Source: Demequina litorisediminis
GTDB taxonomy: Bacteria; Actinomycetota; Actinomycetes; Actinomycetales; Demequinaceae
Assembly (NCBI RefSeq): GCF_030161615.1
Contig: NZ_BSUN01000003.1
Location: forward strand, 1 to 55,298
Reading direction: 5' to 3'
DNA: 55,298 nucleotides
In this document: positions 8,409 to 15,629 of the stretch, piece after piece
Numbering within the stretch: position 1 is the stretch's first letter
How the letters are laid out: each line of letters starts with the position of its first letter
Translations under genes and position numbers: made by a program
The notes under the pieces: generated by a model
Told to the model about the DNA's origin: nothing
Databases searched by the model: none
Seen by the model: only the letters and a program-made list of their open reading frames with translations

Positions 8409-9734
8409 ATGCACGCCATGACGCTTGCCACCGTCGCGCTCAACGAGGTTCACCCGAACCCCGCAAACCCGCGCTACGACCTCGGCAACCGCGACACCCT
8501 CACCGCATCCATCAAGGACCGCGGAATCATCCAGCCCCTCGTCGTCACCCCCGACCCCGAAGGCGGCTACACCATCATCGCCGGACACCGCCGCCACGCC
8601 TCCGCCACCGACGCCGGGCTTACCGAAATCCTCGTCAACATCGTGCCCGACGCGGACGCCGCCACCATCGCGGCCGCAATGGTCCACGAGAACACCCAGC
8701 GTGCAGGCTTCACCGATGCCGAACTCGCACGCGGCATCCAGGGCATGCTCGACACCGGCGCAACCGCCGCCGCGATCGCCAAGGGACTCGGCGCCAAGCG
8801 CGACACCATCAAGAACCTCGCCGCCGCCCACGCCGCACCCGAGGACACCCGCGCCTACCTCCATGCCGGAGAAATCTCGCTCGATCAGGCCCTCGCCCTT
8901 GCCGACCTCGAATCCAAGGACGCCGACCTGTACGCCACCACCCTCGCCGCGGTCGAGGACGGCCAGAACCCCGACTGGGTGCTCAGGAAGGCCCGCGAGG
9001 CAATCGCGAAGGCCGAAGCCGTCGCCCAGGCCGAGAAGATCGCCGCCGACACCGGCGTGACCATCATCACCGAACGGCCCTCCGGCTGGGACGGTAAGTC
9101 CAAGCACCTCAAGTCCGACGAGGAAATCGCCCAGCACCACGGCCAGCCCTGCTACGGCATCTACCCCACCGTCACCAACGACGGCGAGGCCGTCGTCCAG
9201 CACTGGTGCACCAAGACTCGCGCCCACGACCCCAAGGCCGAGACCGTCGAGGTGTCTGAGGACGACAAGGCCGAGCGACGCCGCGTGATCGCCAACAACA
9301 AGGCATGGGACACCGCCAACGGTGTCCGTCGCGCCTGGCTCACCGAGTCGCTTCACCCCCGCACCACCATCCCCAAGAAGCACATCCCCACGCTCCTGGC
9401 CCTCAACATCGCCACCCCCTACAGCGAAGAGCACGTGCGCGAAGCCGTCCGCATCGTCGCCGCCGTCAAGAACGGCGCATGGCCCGGCGCAGAAGCCCAC
9501 GCCAAGGCCACCGTCAACGACGGAGCGACCCTGCGGACCCACCTCCTGGCCACCATCGCCCGCCACGAGGACCGCGTGTCCAAGACCGTGTGGCGCGAGA
9601 ACCGCACCGGCTTCGCCGCACACCTCACGCTCCTGGCAGACCTCGGCTACACCCTCACCCCGCCCGAAGCCCACTACGTCACCACCCACAACAACGGCGA
9701 CCACACCGCCACCCAGACCTACACCACCGACTAG
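8409..9734 (+). CDS. ParB-like nuclease-domain protein
   Basis: 441 residues starting at the ATG that follows GAGAAAGGAACCACCC. The ParB/Srx-like N-terminal domain is clear: VALNEVHPNPANPR, then SIKDRGIIQPLVV, then the IIAGHRRHASA box (the G-H-R-R motif) and the VHENTQR element. A helix-turn-helix-type region follows (ATAAAIAKGLGAKRDTIKNL). The C-terminal half (residues 200-441) is unlike chromosomal ParB, with a WCTKTRAHDPK stretch and helical repeats. It does not sit beside parA, so it is probably not the partition protein; such ParB-like proteins are frequent on actinobacterial plasmids and phages as DNA-binding or nuclease-type factors. Expressed behind structured leader 1a. It is identical in the second copy. 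Confidence 0.8.
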   Translation: MHAMTLATVALNEVHPNPANPRYDLGNRDTLTASIKDRGIIQPLVVTPDPEGGYTIIAGHRRHASATDAGLTEILVNIVPDADAATIAAAMVHENTQRAGFTDAELARGIQGMLDTGATAAAIAKGLGAKRDTIKNLAAAHAAPEDTRAYLHAGEISLDQALALADLESKDADLYATTLAAVEDGQNPDWVLRKAREAIAKAEAVAQAEKIAADTGVTIITERPSGWDGKSKHLKSDEEIAQHHGQPCYGIYPTVTNDGEAVVQHWCTKTRAHDPKAETVEVSEDDKAERRRVIANNKAWDTANGVRRAWLTESLHPRTTIPKKHIPTLLALNIATPYSEEHVREAVRIVAAVKNGAWPGAEAHAKATVNDGATLRTHLLATIARHEDRVSKTVWRENRTGFAAHLTLLADLGYTLTPPEAHYVTTHNNGDHTATQTYTTD

Positions 9735-9741
9735 CCACCAC

Positions 9742-9772
9742 GGTCGCGGGCCGGAACACCCGGCCCGCGACC
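9742..9772 (+). terminator. Hairpin after ParB-like gene
   Basis: A 13-bp perfect stem (GGTCGCGGGCCGG and its complement) with a five-base loop lies 7 bases after the stop at 9734. There is no T run, as is common for actinobacterial terminators. Confidence 0.6.
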
Positions 9773-9810
9773 CCGGCAAACGACTCGGGCCGCGTGGGTA
9801 CCTTGCGCGC

Positions 9811-9919
9811 ATGACCCACCACAGCGCGCAGCCTTGACCAGACCGGCATCGAGCCGGCCCCGGCCAACGCGCCTCGCGGCGCGACCGTCGACGACGTCGA
9901 CTTCGACTGCCACCTCTAA
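9811..9919 (+). CDS. 35-residue small protein (frame restored)
   Basis: In this copy CAGCCTTGA breaks the frame at 9828; the second copy has CAGCGA. Reading CAGCTTGA, consistent with the AGCT rule, gives exactly 108 bases: MTHHSAQLDQTGIEPAPAN…VDDVDFDCHL, then stop. It is acidic at the C-terminus with one Cys near the end. No ribosome site is obvious and no family is recognised. The clean rescue by the same rule that repairs known genes favours a real gene. Confidence 0.4.
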
Positions 9920-9989
9920 CCGCGAAAGCCGCACGCCTTTCTGTGCGCGACGCCTGTTGGTGAACGCATCTAACCTCTAGGTTCAACTC

Positions 9990-10238
9990 ATGGCTATTCA
10001 CCAGTCACCCGACGTGGACCGCATCATCTCCGACGTCCGCCGCACCGCTGCCGGCCTGCCCTTCGACGAGCGCGCACGCCTCATCCGAGGCGTCACGCAC
10101 GCCGTCCGCGAAGCCATCAAGACCGACGTGTCTACAGGCGGCGCCCCAAAGGGGCGCGCATGGGAACTTGACCAACTCGCCCCCATTAATGACGCGGCCG
10201 AGAACCATTACTTCACGGCCCTCGACGAACGGCGATAG
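9990..10238 (+). CDS. 82-residue hypothetical protein
   Basis: Begins MAIHQSPDVDRIISDVRRTA and ends HYFTALDERR; charged and mostly helical, with no membrane segment. A TAACCTCTAGGTTCAA stretch, which contains the inverted repeat AACCT-CT-AGGTT, lies directly upstream and may be an operator. It stops 5 bases before the next gene, so the two are probably co-transcribed. Not recognised. Confidence 0.55.
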   Translation: MAIHQSPDVDRIISDVRRTAAGLPFDERARLIRGVTHAVREAIKTDVSTGGAPKGRAWELDQLAPINDAAENHYFTALDERR

Positions 10239-10243
10239 CGACC

Positions 10244-11389
10244 ATGACCGGCTCCTCCTCCCTCGTCTGGGACCCGCTGCTCGCCGAGACTCGGCTCGCG
10301 ACCGAACTCACCATCACCGGGCTGCGCCACCTCGCGCAAGCACCCACGAAGGCGGACATTTGGATAGGGAGCGTTTCGGACGTCAAAGCCCCCTCAACCT
10401 TGGCCTCCACACCTTTACATCAGGCTTCGAGCGACTAGGGAAAGTCGCGATCCTCCTTGACGGGCGACTTCGCGACGGCGAGTTTCGGCCCGTTAGGGGC
10501 TACAACCACGGCGTCGCGCAGGCTGTACGCAGCCGTCCGCGACCTCGCCGCTGGCAACGGCGACCAGTGGCCGTCCATTGACCCCGGCACCTTTCACGGC
10601 GACGCCGTCGAGTTCCTGACCGCATATGCGGGTGGGGGAGGGCGCTACGCCTATATGGACACGCTCGCCAGCGGTGAAGTCAAACCCGACCCCCACACCC
10701 AATGGACTGCGCTTTGCGACCGCGCGCCAGCCTTGAGCAGACCTGACGAGTTCATGATCTGGATCTACGACCAGGTGCCGAACGTGATCTACACGAGCGA
10801 GGACGACGAGATTCAGTCGATACTTTCAGGCTGGCTCGACGGTGTTCGAGGCTCGTATCTGAAAGGTTCGACGGCGACCACTCTCGCGCTCTACGACCTG
10901 GTGTACCCCATCACACGCCACATTTCAGCCCTGTCGCGGCGAGCCTTTTACGAACACGACACGCCAGGCATTCCCTACCTCGCCGAAGTGATCGACCACG
11001 TTTTCCTTCCCTCGCATGAGGACTTCCTCGGCATGACCCTGATGAATTTTGGCGACCCAGAAGTCGTGAAGGAGATCGTTCTCGACCGGCACGAAGAGCC
11101 CAACTTCGACGACCTGGACGACGACGAAGAAGGAGACAGCGAGGACCTGGTGGGCGTGCCCCTGGCGGGGTCGGGCTCTAGTCGCTTCGCGACCCAAGCC
11201 CCGCTGGCTCCATCCGTGCGCGCACGGCGCTTCGGATGGGCGGGTCTTGGCCCTTCGGGTGACGATCCCTCACGCGTGCACCAGCCTGCGGCTGGTGGCC
11301 CACCCGACAGGCGGGTGGGGAGCGCTGCGCGCTCGTCGACGCGTCCGCTGCGCGGCCGCGACAGTGTGGGGTGTTCAAGCATCGGCTGA
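10244..11389 (+). CDS. Unknown acidic-tailed protein running into leader 1b
   Basis: Rebuilt from three frames: AGCT at 10291 (…AETQLATELTITGLRHL…), one extra C in the run at 10387 (…SDVKAPLNLGLHTF…), and AGCT at 10519 (…GVAQLYAAVRDL…). The result is a continuous protein of about 380 residues. The middle part (YDQVPNVIYTSEDDEIQSI, WLDGVRGSYL) looks globular, and an acidic stretch (FDDLDDDEEGDSEDL) precedes the repeat. At 11143 the reading frame crosses into the repeated leader, so about 80 C-terminal residues are encoded by leader sequence and are Arg/Gly/Pro-rich. The native stop has probably been lost to the leader's arrival. No family is recognised. Confidence 0.5.
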
Positions 11390-11625
11390 GGGACCATTCT
11401 TGCCCTCTGCGCGCTGCGCACAACCGTCGCCTGCGCTGCCGGCCTGACCGGTCCGGCGAGGTTCCCTGCGGTCGCTGCGCTCCCTGGTGAACCTTCCTCC
11501 CGGTTGGCCCCTTCGGGGTTGCTGCTTTCGCGCTCCGAGGGCATCTGGTCCCCTATCAGCCGATGCGGTGACCAACCGTCACGCACACCGCGCGCGGGCC
11601 GCACCGGGTGAGAAAGGAACCACCC
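11143..11625 (+). ncRNA. Structured leader, family 1, copy b
   Basis: Direct repeat of 7929-8408, ending in the same GAGAAAGGAACCACCC-ATG. It lacks the left arm of the first 13-bp stem and everything upstream. Substitutions keep pairing: CCCACCCG/CGGGTGGG (11300/11312) replaces CCCACCAG/CTGGTGGG, and AGGTTC/GAACCT (11459/11489) replaces AGATTC/GAATCT. The long-range GGGACCA/TGGTCCC pair is kept (11390/11546). It precedes the gene at 11626. Confidence 0.6.
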
Positions 11626-12090
11626 ATGAGCGCCTTCATCGTCGCTAAGACCCACATCGACGCCCTCGTGACCGCGGGCGTGAAGAACCGCACCCACGGG
11701 CCTCTCTATGTCCACCACGGCGGCATCGCGCTCGACGTGCGCCACGCAAACGCCGACCTCATCGGCCAAGCCCTCACCGACGCCGTTCACGCATCCGTAA
11801 ACCACCGCTACCGCGACGCCGTCAACCCGCCCGCCTACACGTTCCGCATGCTCGACACCGACGTGCTGCCCCCCGTCGTGATTCTGTCCCTCATCGCCTG
11901 CTACCGCTACCAGGCATGCGAAATCGACGGCTGGGACACCACGCTCGCCGCGACCTACCTCAACGTCATCGAAGCCGCCAGCATCCGCGAACTTCCCGGC
12001 TACGACGAAGCCCCCTGGGAACTCACCGACGAGGGATACCAGGCACTCGGCCCCAAGCGCATCGTCTCCGCACGCGGCCGCCGCTCCTAA
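11626..12090 (+). CDS. Conserved actinobacterial accessory protein
   Basis: 154 residues starting MSAFIVAKTHIDALVTAGV directly after the leader ribosome site. Features include SVNHRY, PPAYTFRMLD, a CYRYQACEI segment with two Cys, and LPGYDEAPWELTDEGY near the end. From memory, proteins with this MSAF-xxx-KTHIDALVTA start are common, uncharacterised cargo of actinobacterial phages and plasmids; no function is known to me. Soluble, no signal peptide. Confidence 0.7.
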   Translation: MSAFIVAKTHIDALVTAGVKNRTHGPLYVHHGGIALDVRHANADLIGQALTDAVHASVNHRYRDAVNPPAYTFRMLDTDVLPPVVILSLIACYRYQACEIDGWDTTLAATYLNVIEAASIRELPGYDEAPWELTDEGYQALGPKRIVSARGRRS

Positions 12091-12099
12091 ACCCCGCGC

Positions 12100-12122
12100 G
12101 GCGGGCCACACAGTGGCCCGCC
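12100..12122 (+). terminator. Hairpin between 11626 and 12142 genes
   Basis: GGCGGGCCAC and GTGGCCCGCC form a perfect 10-bp stem with a 3-base loop just after the stop codon. The next gene's ribosome site (GAAAGGA) follows 5 bases later, so it may only attenuate read-through. Confidence 0.5.
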
Positions 12123-12141
12123 GCCCCGAAAGGAACCCCAA

Positions 12142-12558
12142 ATGCTCACCACCCAAGAACGAACCGAAGCACTCTACGAGGCCGCCACCGCCGTAGGCGA
12201 CGCCAAGCGCCACGAACTCGCCACGGCGGCAGGTGCTCTCATCGCCCACGCCCTGAGCATGTGCCCCGACGCCCACCGCGTCTACCTCATCGACACAGGC
12301 GAGAGCGACCGCGACGCCTACGGAATGATCGTCGACGAAATCGAGTGCCCTCACCACGTCATCGCCACCTCGGCATGCGCCGTGGCCCGCGCCCTCGACC
12401 TCGGAGAAAGCGAAAAACTCGACCCCCTGGCCCACGCAAGCCACCTCAGCGCCGACCACCTCGCATGGATGATCGAAGCCCTGCGAATGCGAGCACACAC
12501 CTACACCCAGCGCTACAGCCTCGCGACACGCGACCTCGACCACATCGACAGCCTGTAA
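12142..12558 (+). CDS. Hypothetical soluble protein
   Basis: 138 residues after a GAAAGGAACCCCAA ribosome site. It begins MLTTQERTEALYEAATAVGD, contains HRVYLIDTGESDRDAYGMIV (a beta-alpha pattern) and ends with a helical LAWMIEALRMRAHTYTQRY. No motif recognised. The ribosome-site style is shared with the leader-preceded genes, although only a short hairpin lies upstream. Confidence 0.6.
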   Translation: MLTTQERTEALYEAATAVGDAKRHELATAAGALIAHALSMCPDAHRVYLIDTGESDRDAYGMIVDEIECPHHVIATSACAVARALDLGESEKLDPLAHASHLSADHLAWMIEALRMRAHTYTQRYSLATRDLDHIDSL

Positions 12559-12566
12559 CCCAAGCG

Positions 12567-12590
12567 CCCGGCCACCCACCAGTGGCCGGG
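12567..12590 (+). terminator. Hairpin after 12142 gene
   Basis: CCCGGCCAC at 12567 and GTGGCCGGG at 12582 make a perfect 9-bp stem with a 6-base loop, 8 bases past the stop. It lies immediately before leader 2a. Confidence 0.55.
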
Positions 12591-12598
12591 CCGCCGGT

Positions 12599-13270
12599 CG
12601 GGCGGGTGTGGGTGTCTGGCGTCGAGCCAGACGCCCACAGCCCACACGGGGTGTGGGCGGGTCGTGACCGCGCAGGCGCATCGAGCGCCGGCGGTCACGA
12701 GCCTCGCACAAGTGCGAGCAGGGCCGGACGGAGCCGGCCCGAGGGTGGGGGAGTAGCACCATGAGTGCCCCTGACCACCTGTGCACGCGCTCCGGCTGGG
12801 GCCGGGCCTTCGCGCGCACCCAGGATGGACAGCAGGACCCAACCGCCCGGTTGCACCCCGCACGACACAGCCAGAACGTGCATGCAGCCTGCGCTGCTCA
12901 CGCCTGGCCCACGTCGACCGGGCACAACCTGGACCCGTGGGGGAGAGCAACGGCGGCGGCCGCCGAGGCGGCCTGGTGCCGGCATCCGCCGGCACAAACG
13001 CTGGCCGCTAGCGCGGCCCTGAATTGGTCGACCTCGCATCCGGCGAGGGACCATTCTTGCGCCCTCCGGGCTGCGCGCAACCGCACCTGCGGTGCGGCCG
13101 TCTCGTCCGGCGAGGTTGCTTCGCTCCGCTCGCAACCTTCCTCCGTCGACGGCCCTACGGGTTGCACTTCGCCCTCCGCGGCGCATCTGGTCCCCTATCG
13201 CCGGATGCGGGGATTGACCAGCGCTCAACACCACAAAGCGCATCCCCCCACCGCGAGAAAGGACACCACC
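12599..13270 (+). ncRNA. Structured leader, family 2, copy a
   Basis: 672 bases, repeated almost exactly at 14695-15367. Perfect stems in order: GTGTGGG/CCCACAC (12606/12641) enclosing GTCTGGC/GCCAGAC (12614/12626); CGTGACCGC/GCGGTCACG (12663/12691); CTCGCAC/GTGCGAG (12703/12712); GGGCCGG/CCGGCCC (12721/12734); GTGCCGG/CCGGCAC (12977/12990); long-range GGGACCA/TGGTCCC (13047/13188) enclosing AGGTTGC/GCAACCT (13113/13132). The last two helices occupy the same place as in family 1. It ends in GAGAAAGGACACCACC-ATG. A frame with its own ribosome site (GGGGGAG, ATG 12761) runs open and in phase into the next gene, so a coding leader cannot be fully excluded. Confidence 0.6.
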
Positions 13271-13618
13271 ATGCCCAACCACACCTTTGCCGCCGCGAGC
13301 CCCGTCAACCTCTACGACGAGAACAACGAATGCCGCCACTGCGGCGAGCACGTCGCCGACCCCCACCAGCCCGAATGCGTCGCCGGACTCGGCCTCACCA
13401 CCACCAGCGAGACGCCGCTGTTCTGGTGCGAACACAGCGGTCGCATCGTGTGCTTCGAGCACCTTGGCCACTACGGCCGGACCGCCGTCAAGCACGACCC
13501 CCGCGCCAACGAATGGCCCACGCCCCTCAACCACTGGCGCCCCGTCCTGACGGTCGACCGCCGCGACTGGCACGAGGAGATCGGGGCGCCCATGAAGTGC
13601 GAGTCTTGCCCCCGCTGA
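13271..13618 (+). CDS. Small zinc-ribbon-like protein
   Basis: 115 residues starting MPNHTFAAASPVNLYDENNE. Cysteine/histidine pairs appear in order: CRHCGEHV, HQPEC, FWCEHSG, VCFEH and the terminal MKCESC. This suggests one or two structural zinc sites. It is soluble; the role may be nucleic-acid or protein binding. Sits directly after leader 2a and is followed by a good terminator. Confidence 0.6.
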   Translation: MPNHTFAAASPVNLYDENNECRHCGEHVADPHQPECVAGLGLTTTSETPLFWCEHSGRIVCFEHLGHYGRTAVKHDPRANEWPTPLNHWRPVLTVDRRDWHEEIGAPMKCESCPR

Positions 13619-13627
13619 CCCGCACCG

Positions 13628-13665
13628 GGCCTCGCTGGCACCAGCCAGCGGGGCCTTTCCTTTTC
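13628..13665 (+). terminator. Rho-independent terminator
   Basis: GGCCTCGCTGG and CCAGCGGGGCC form an 11-bp stem with one wobble and a 6-base loop, followed by TTTCCTTTT. It isolates the zinc-ribbon gene from the toxin-antitoxin-like operon. Confidence 0.8.
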
Positions 13666-13699
13666 CCGAAACGCAGGCTAATATTGGTGGACACAATCC

Positions 13700-13718
13700 A
13701 TATTGTGTGAGACAATAT
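13700..13718 (+). promoter_or_regulatory. Operator-like inverted repeat of the TA-like operon
   Basis: ATATTGT-gtgag-ACAATAT is a perfect 7-bp inverted repeat ending 4 bases before the ATG at 13723, in the most AT-rich patch of this region. A third ACAATC/TATTGT pair lies just upstream. Its place suggests autorepression by the ribbon-helix-helix protein encoded at 14012. No ribosome site fits before ATG 13723, so the transcript may be leaderless. Confidence 0.6.
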
Positions 13719-13722
13719 TCAT

Positions 13723-13992
13723 ATGGGAATCGAGTGGACCGCTAGCGCCGACAAGCACGGCATCCCCCGCGAGGAAGCGCAGTGGGCCATGCTCCACGCC
13801 GATCACGTCGAGACCGAGTTCGGAGAACCGCGCATCCCCGGCCAGGGAGCCCCCACGCTCTACATCGGCCCCAGCAGGTTCGGAACACTCGAGGTACTGG
13901 TCACGACCACCCCGCCACGCACCGTCCTGGTGTTCCACGTCATGCCGCTTCGGGCAGTCACCGCCCGAGCCGTCGGGTACACGCAGAAGTAG
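13723..13992 (+). CDS. Putative toxin of a two-gene TA-like module
   Basis: 89 residues: MGIEWTASADKHGIPREEAQ…, then TLYIGPSRFGTLEVLV and VLVFHVMPLRAVTARAVGY. The pattern (W-x-x-SA-x-KHG, then an IGP-R strand pair, then an F-H-x-M-x-x-R-A tail) resembles small BrnT-like/actinobacterial toxins paired with ribbon-helix-helix antitoxins; the assignment is from pattern memory. Gene order here is toxin first, as in brnT-brnA. An operator-like inverted repeat sits at the start. Confidence 0.55.
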   Translation: MGIEWTASADKHGIPREEAQWAMLHADHVETEFGEPRIPGQGAPTLYIGPSRFGTLEVLVTTTPPRTVLVFHVMPLRAVTARAVGYTQK

Positions 13993-14011
13993 AAGAGGAA
14001 GGAACCCCGCC

Positions 14012-14350
14012 ATGAGCGACACCACCGACCGCGACGCCGCCCTCGACGCGTTCGCCGCTGACCCCACCAAGTGGGGTCAGTCCCGCGGCACACTCACCGG
14101 CGCCGATGCCGCCGCTCACGGCCGAGCTCTGCTCGAATCCGCCGGCGTCGACGTCGAAGCCATCGAGCGATCGGCCGGACGGCCGCGCCTGGACCGCGCC
14201 ACCAACAAGCCCGGCCAGCGCAGCCCCCGCGTCAACGTCGCCGTCACCGACGCACAAGACCGCGCACTTGCCCGCCTCGTCGGCCCCGGCCGAAAGAAGA
14301 GCGACATCGTGCGCGACGCCATCGATGAGTACCTCGCCGCACACGCCTGA
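14012..14350 (+). CDS. Ribbon-helix-helix antitoxin-like protein
   Basis: 112 residues after an AGAGGAAGGAA ribosome site. The C-terminal half has GRPRLDRATNKPGQRSPRV, then VNVAVTDAQDRALARLV and KKSDIVRDAIDEYLAAHA: a beta strand followed by two helices, the ribbon-helix-helix fold. The N-terminal part (DAFAADPTKWGQSRG) is probably the toxin-binding segment. It would repress the operon at the 13700 inverted repeat and neutralise the partner. Confidence 0.65.
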   Translation: MSDTTDRDAALDAFAADPTKWGQSRGTLTGADAAAHGRALLESAGVDVEAIERSAGRPRLDRATNKPGQRSPRVNVAVTDAQDRALARLVGPGRKKSDIVRDAIDEYLAAHA

Positions 14351-14691
14351 TGTTTGACTCTTTCCTCGCCAACGCCGTGCTCATGGTCGGATGGGCGACC
14401 GTCGTCGCCGGCGTCGTCATCCTCGCCAAGAACCCGCGCTCACACGTCGACGACGTGCTCCGCGACAGAGCAAAGCGCATCCAATCGCTCCGAGCCGTAA
14501 GCGTCGGCTTCGCGCTGGCCGTCGCAGGCATGACGCTGGTGTGCGCCTCGAACTGGATCGCAGGTGTCCCCGGACTCGCGAACCGCCTCGTGTTCACCGC
14601 GGCCGTCGTGTTCGCTTGGGGATGGGCCGCGCGCGCTGCAAGAGCCAACGCGCAGCGCATCCAAGAACTCGAGGTTGATGAAGGCTACTAG
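14350..14691 (+). CDS. Small membrane protein, third gene of the TA-like operon
   Basis: 113 residues; the ATG overlaps the upstream stop (TGATG), so translation is coupled. Three hydrophobic helices are visible: NAVLMVGWATVVAGVVILA, AVSVGFALAVAGMTLV and a third around VFTAAVVFAWGWAARAAR. The charged loop after the first helix (RSHVDDVLRDRAKR) is probably cytoplasmic. No family recognised; its inclusion in the operon is unusual. Confidence 0.6.
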   Translation: MFDSFLANAVLMVGWATVVAGVVILAKNPRSHVDDVLRDRAKRIQSLRAVSVGFALAVAGMTLVCASNWIAGVPGLANRLVFTAAVVFAWGWAARAARANAQRIQELEVDEGY

Positions 14692-14694
14692 CGA

Positions 14695-15367
14695 CGGGCG
14701 GGTGTGGGTGTCTGGCGTCGAGCCAGACGCCCACAGCCCACACGGGGTGTGGGCGGGTCGTGACCGCGCAGGCGCATCGAGCGCCGGCGGTCACGAGCCT
14801 CGCACAAGTGCGAGCAGGGCCGGACGGAGCCGGCCCGAGGGTGGGGGAGTAGCACCATGAGTGCCCCCTGACCACCTGTGCACGCGCTCCGGCTGGGGCC
14901 GGGCCTTCGCGCGCACCCAGGATGGACAGCAGGACCCAACCGCCCGGTTGCACCCCGCACGACACAGCCAGAACGTGCATGCAGCCTGCGCTGCTCACGC
15001 CTGGCCCACGTCGACCGGGCACAACCTGGACCCGTGGGGGAGAGCAACGGCGGCGGCCGCCTGGGCGGCCTGGTGCCGGCATCCGCCGGCACAAACGCTG
15101 GCCGCTAGCGCGGCCCTGAATTGGTCGACCTCGCATCCGGCGAGGGACCATTCTTGCGCCCTCCGGGCTGCGCGCAACCGCACCTGCGGTGCGGCCGTCT
15201 CGTCCGGCGAGGTTGCTTCGCTCCGCTCGCAACCTTCCTCCGTCGACGGCCCTACGGGTTGCACTTCGCCCTCCGCGGCGCATCTGGTCCCCTATCGCCG
15301 GATGCGGGGATTGACCAGCGCTCAACACCACAAAGCGCATCCCCCCACCGCGAGAAAGGACACCACC
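14695..15367 (+). ncRNA. Structured leader, family 2, copy b
   Basis: A near-identical direct repeat of 12599-13270. The visible differences are one extra C at about 14866 and a three-base change at about 15061. All stems are retained, including GGGACCA/TGGTCCC (15144/15285) and AGGTTGC/GCAACCT (15210/15229). It ends in the same GAGAAAGGACACCACC-ATG, here before a redoxin gene. Confidence 0.6.
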
Positions 15368-15629
15368 ATGAAGATCACCGTCTACTCGACAGGACCCACG
15401 TGCCTGCGGTGCCACATGACCAAGCGAGCGCTCAAGGAGGCAAGCCTCCCGTTCGCTGAGGTGGACGTCCGCGACGACGCCAAGGCCGCATCATTCGTCA
15501 AGAACGAGCCTGGGCCACGCCGAGGCGCCCGTTGTTGTCGTCGAGATCTCCGGTGAGGTCGACCACTGGTCGGGCCACAACCCCGACAAGATCAAGGCCC
15601 TCGCTACCCGCGGAGAGCAGGAGCGATGA
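15368..15629 (+). CDS. NrdH-like glutaredoxin
   Basis: About 86 residues. The thioredoxin-fold start (MKITVYSTGPTCLRCHMTKR) carries a C-L-R-C active site. The frame breaks at 15507 (GAGCCTG); reading GAGCTG gives …FVKNELGHAEAPVVVVEIS… with the cis-Pro loop (APVV), and the C-terminus reads DHWSGHNPDKIKAL, matching the W-S-G-x-x-P-D-x-I end of NrdH redoxins. NrdH donates electrons to class Ib ribonucleotide reductase; no reductase gene is here. It follows leader 2b and overlaps the next gene by 4 bases. Confidence 0.8.

Larger units (their letters stand above)
1..11158. repeat. Left copy of the terminal redundancy
   Basis: This stretch is repeated at 44140-55298 in the same orientation. The offset drifts between 44139 and 44149 because of about twenty small differences. 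That is what an assembler produces from a circular molecule when it does not trim the overlap. The gene at 43673 runs unbroken into this segment, which supports circularity. Most differences fall on AGGCT/AGCCT/AGCT sites and a few on C runs, so they look like base-calling errors rather than biological divergence. Confidence 0.93.

Noticed and set aside
8043..10001. Long minus-strand open frame (652 codons) opposite the ParB-like gene
   Set aside because: It is the Gly/Val-rich mirror of a well-supported plus-strand gene and leader in very GC-rich DNA; no ribosome site and no recognisable domain.
10975..12819. Minus-strand open frame of 614 codons
   Set aside because: It spans two good plus-strand genes and two leaders, with low-complexity composition; typical antisense shadow.
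12695..13696. Minus-strand open frame through leader 2a and the zinc-ribbon gene
   Set aside because: No start signal or domain; produced by lack of stops in the structured repeat.
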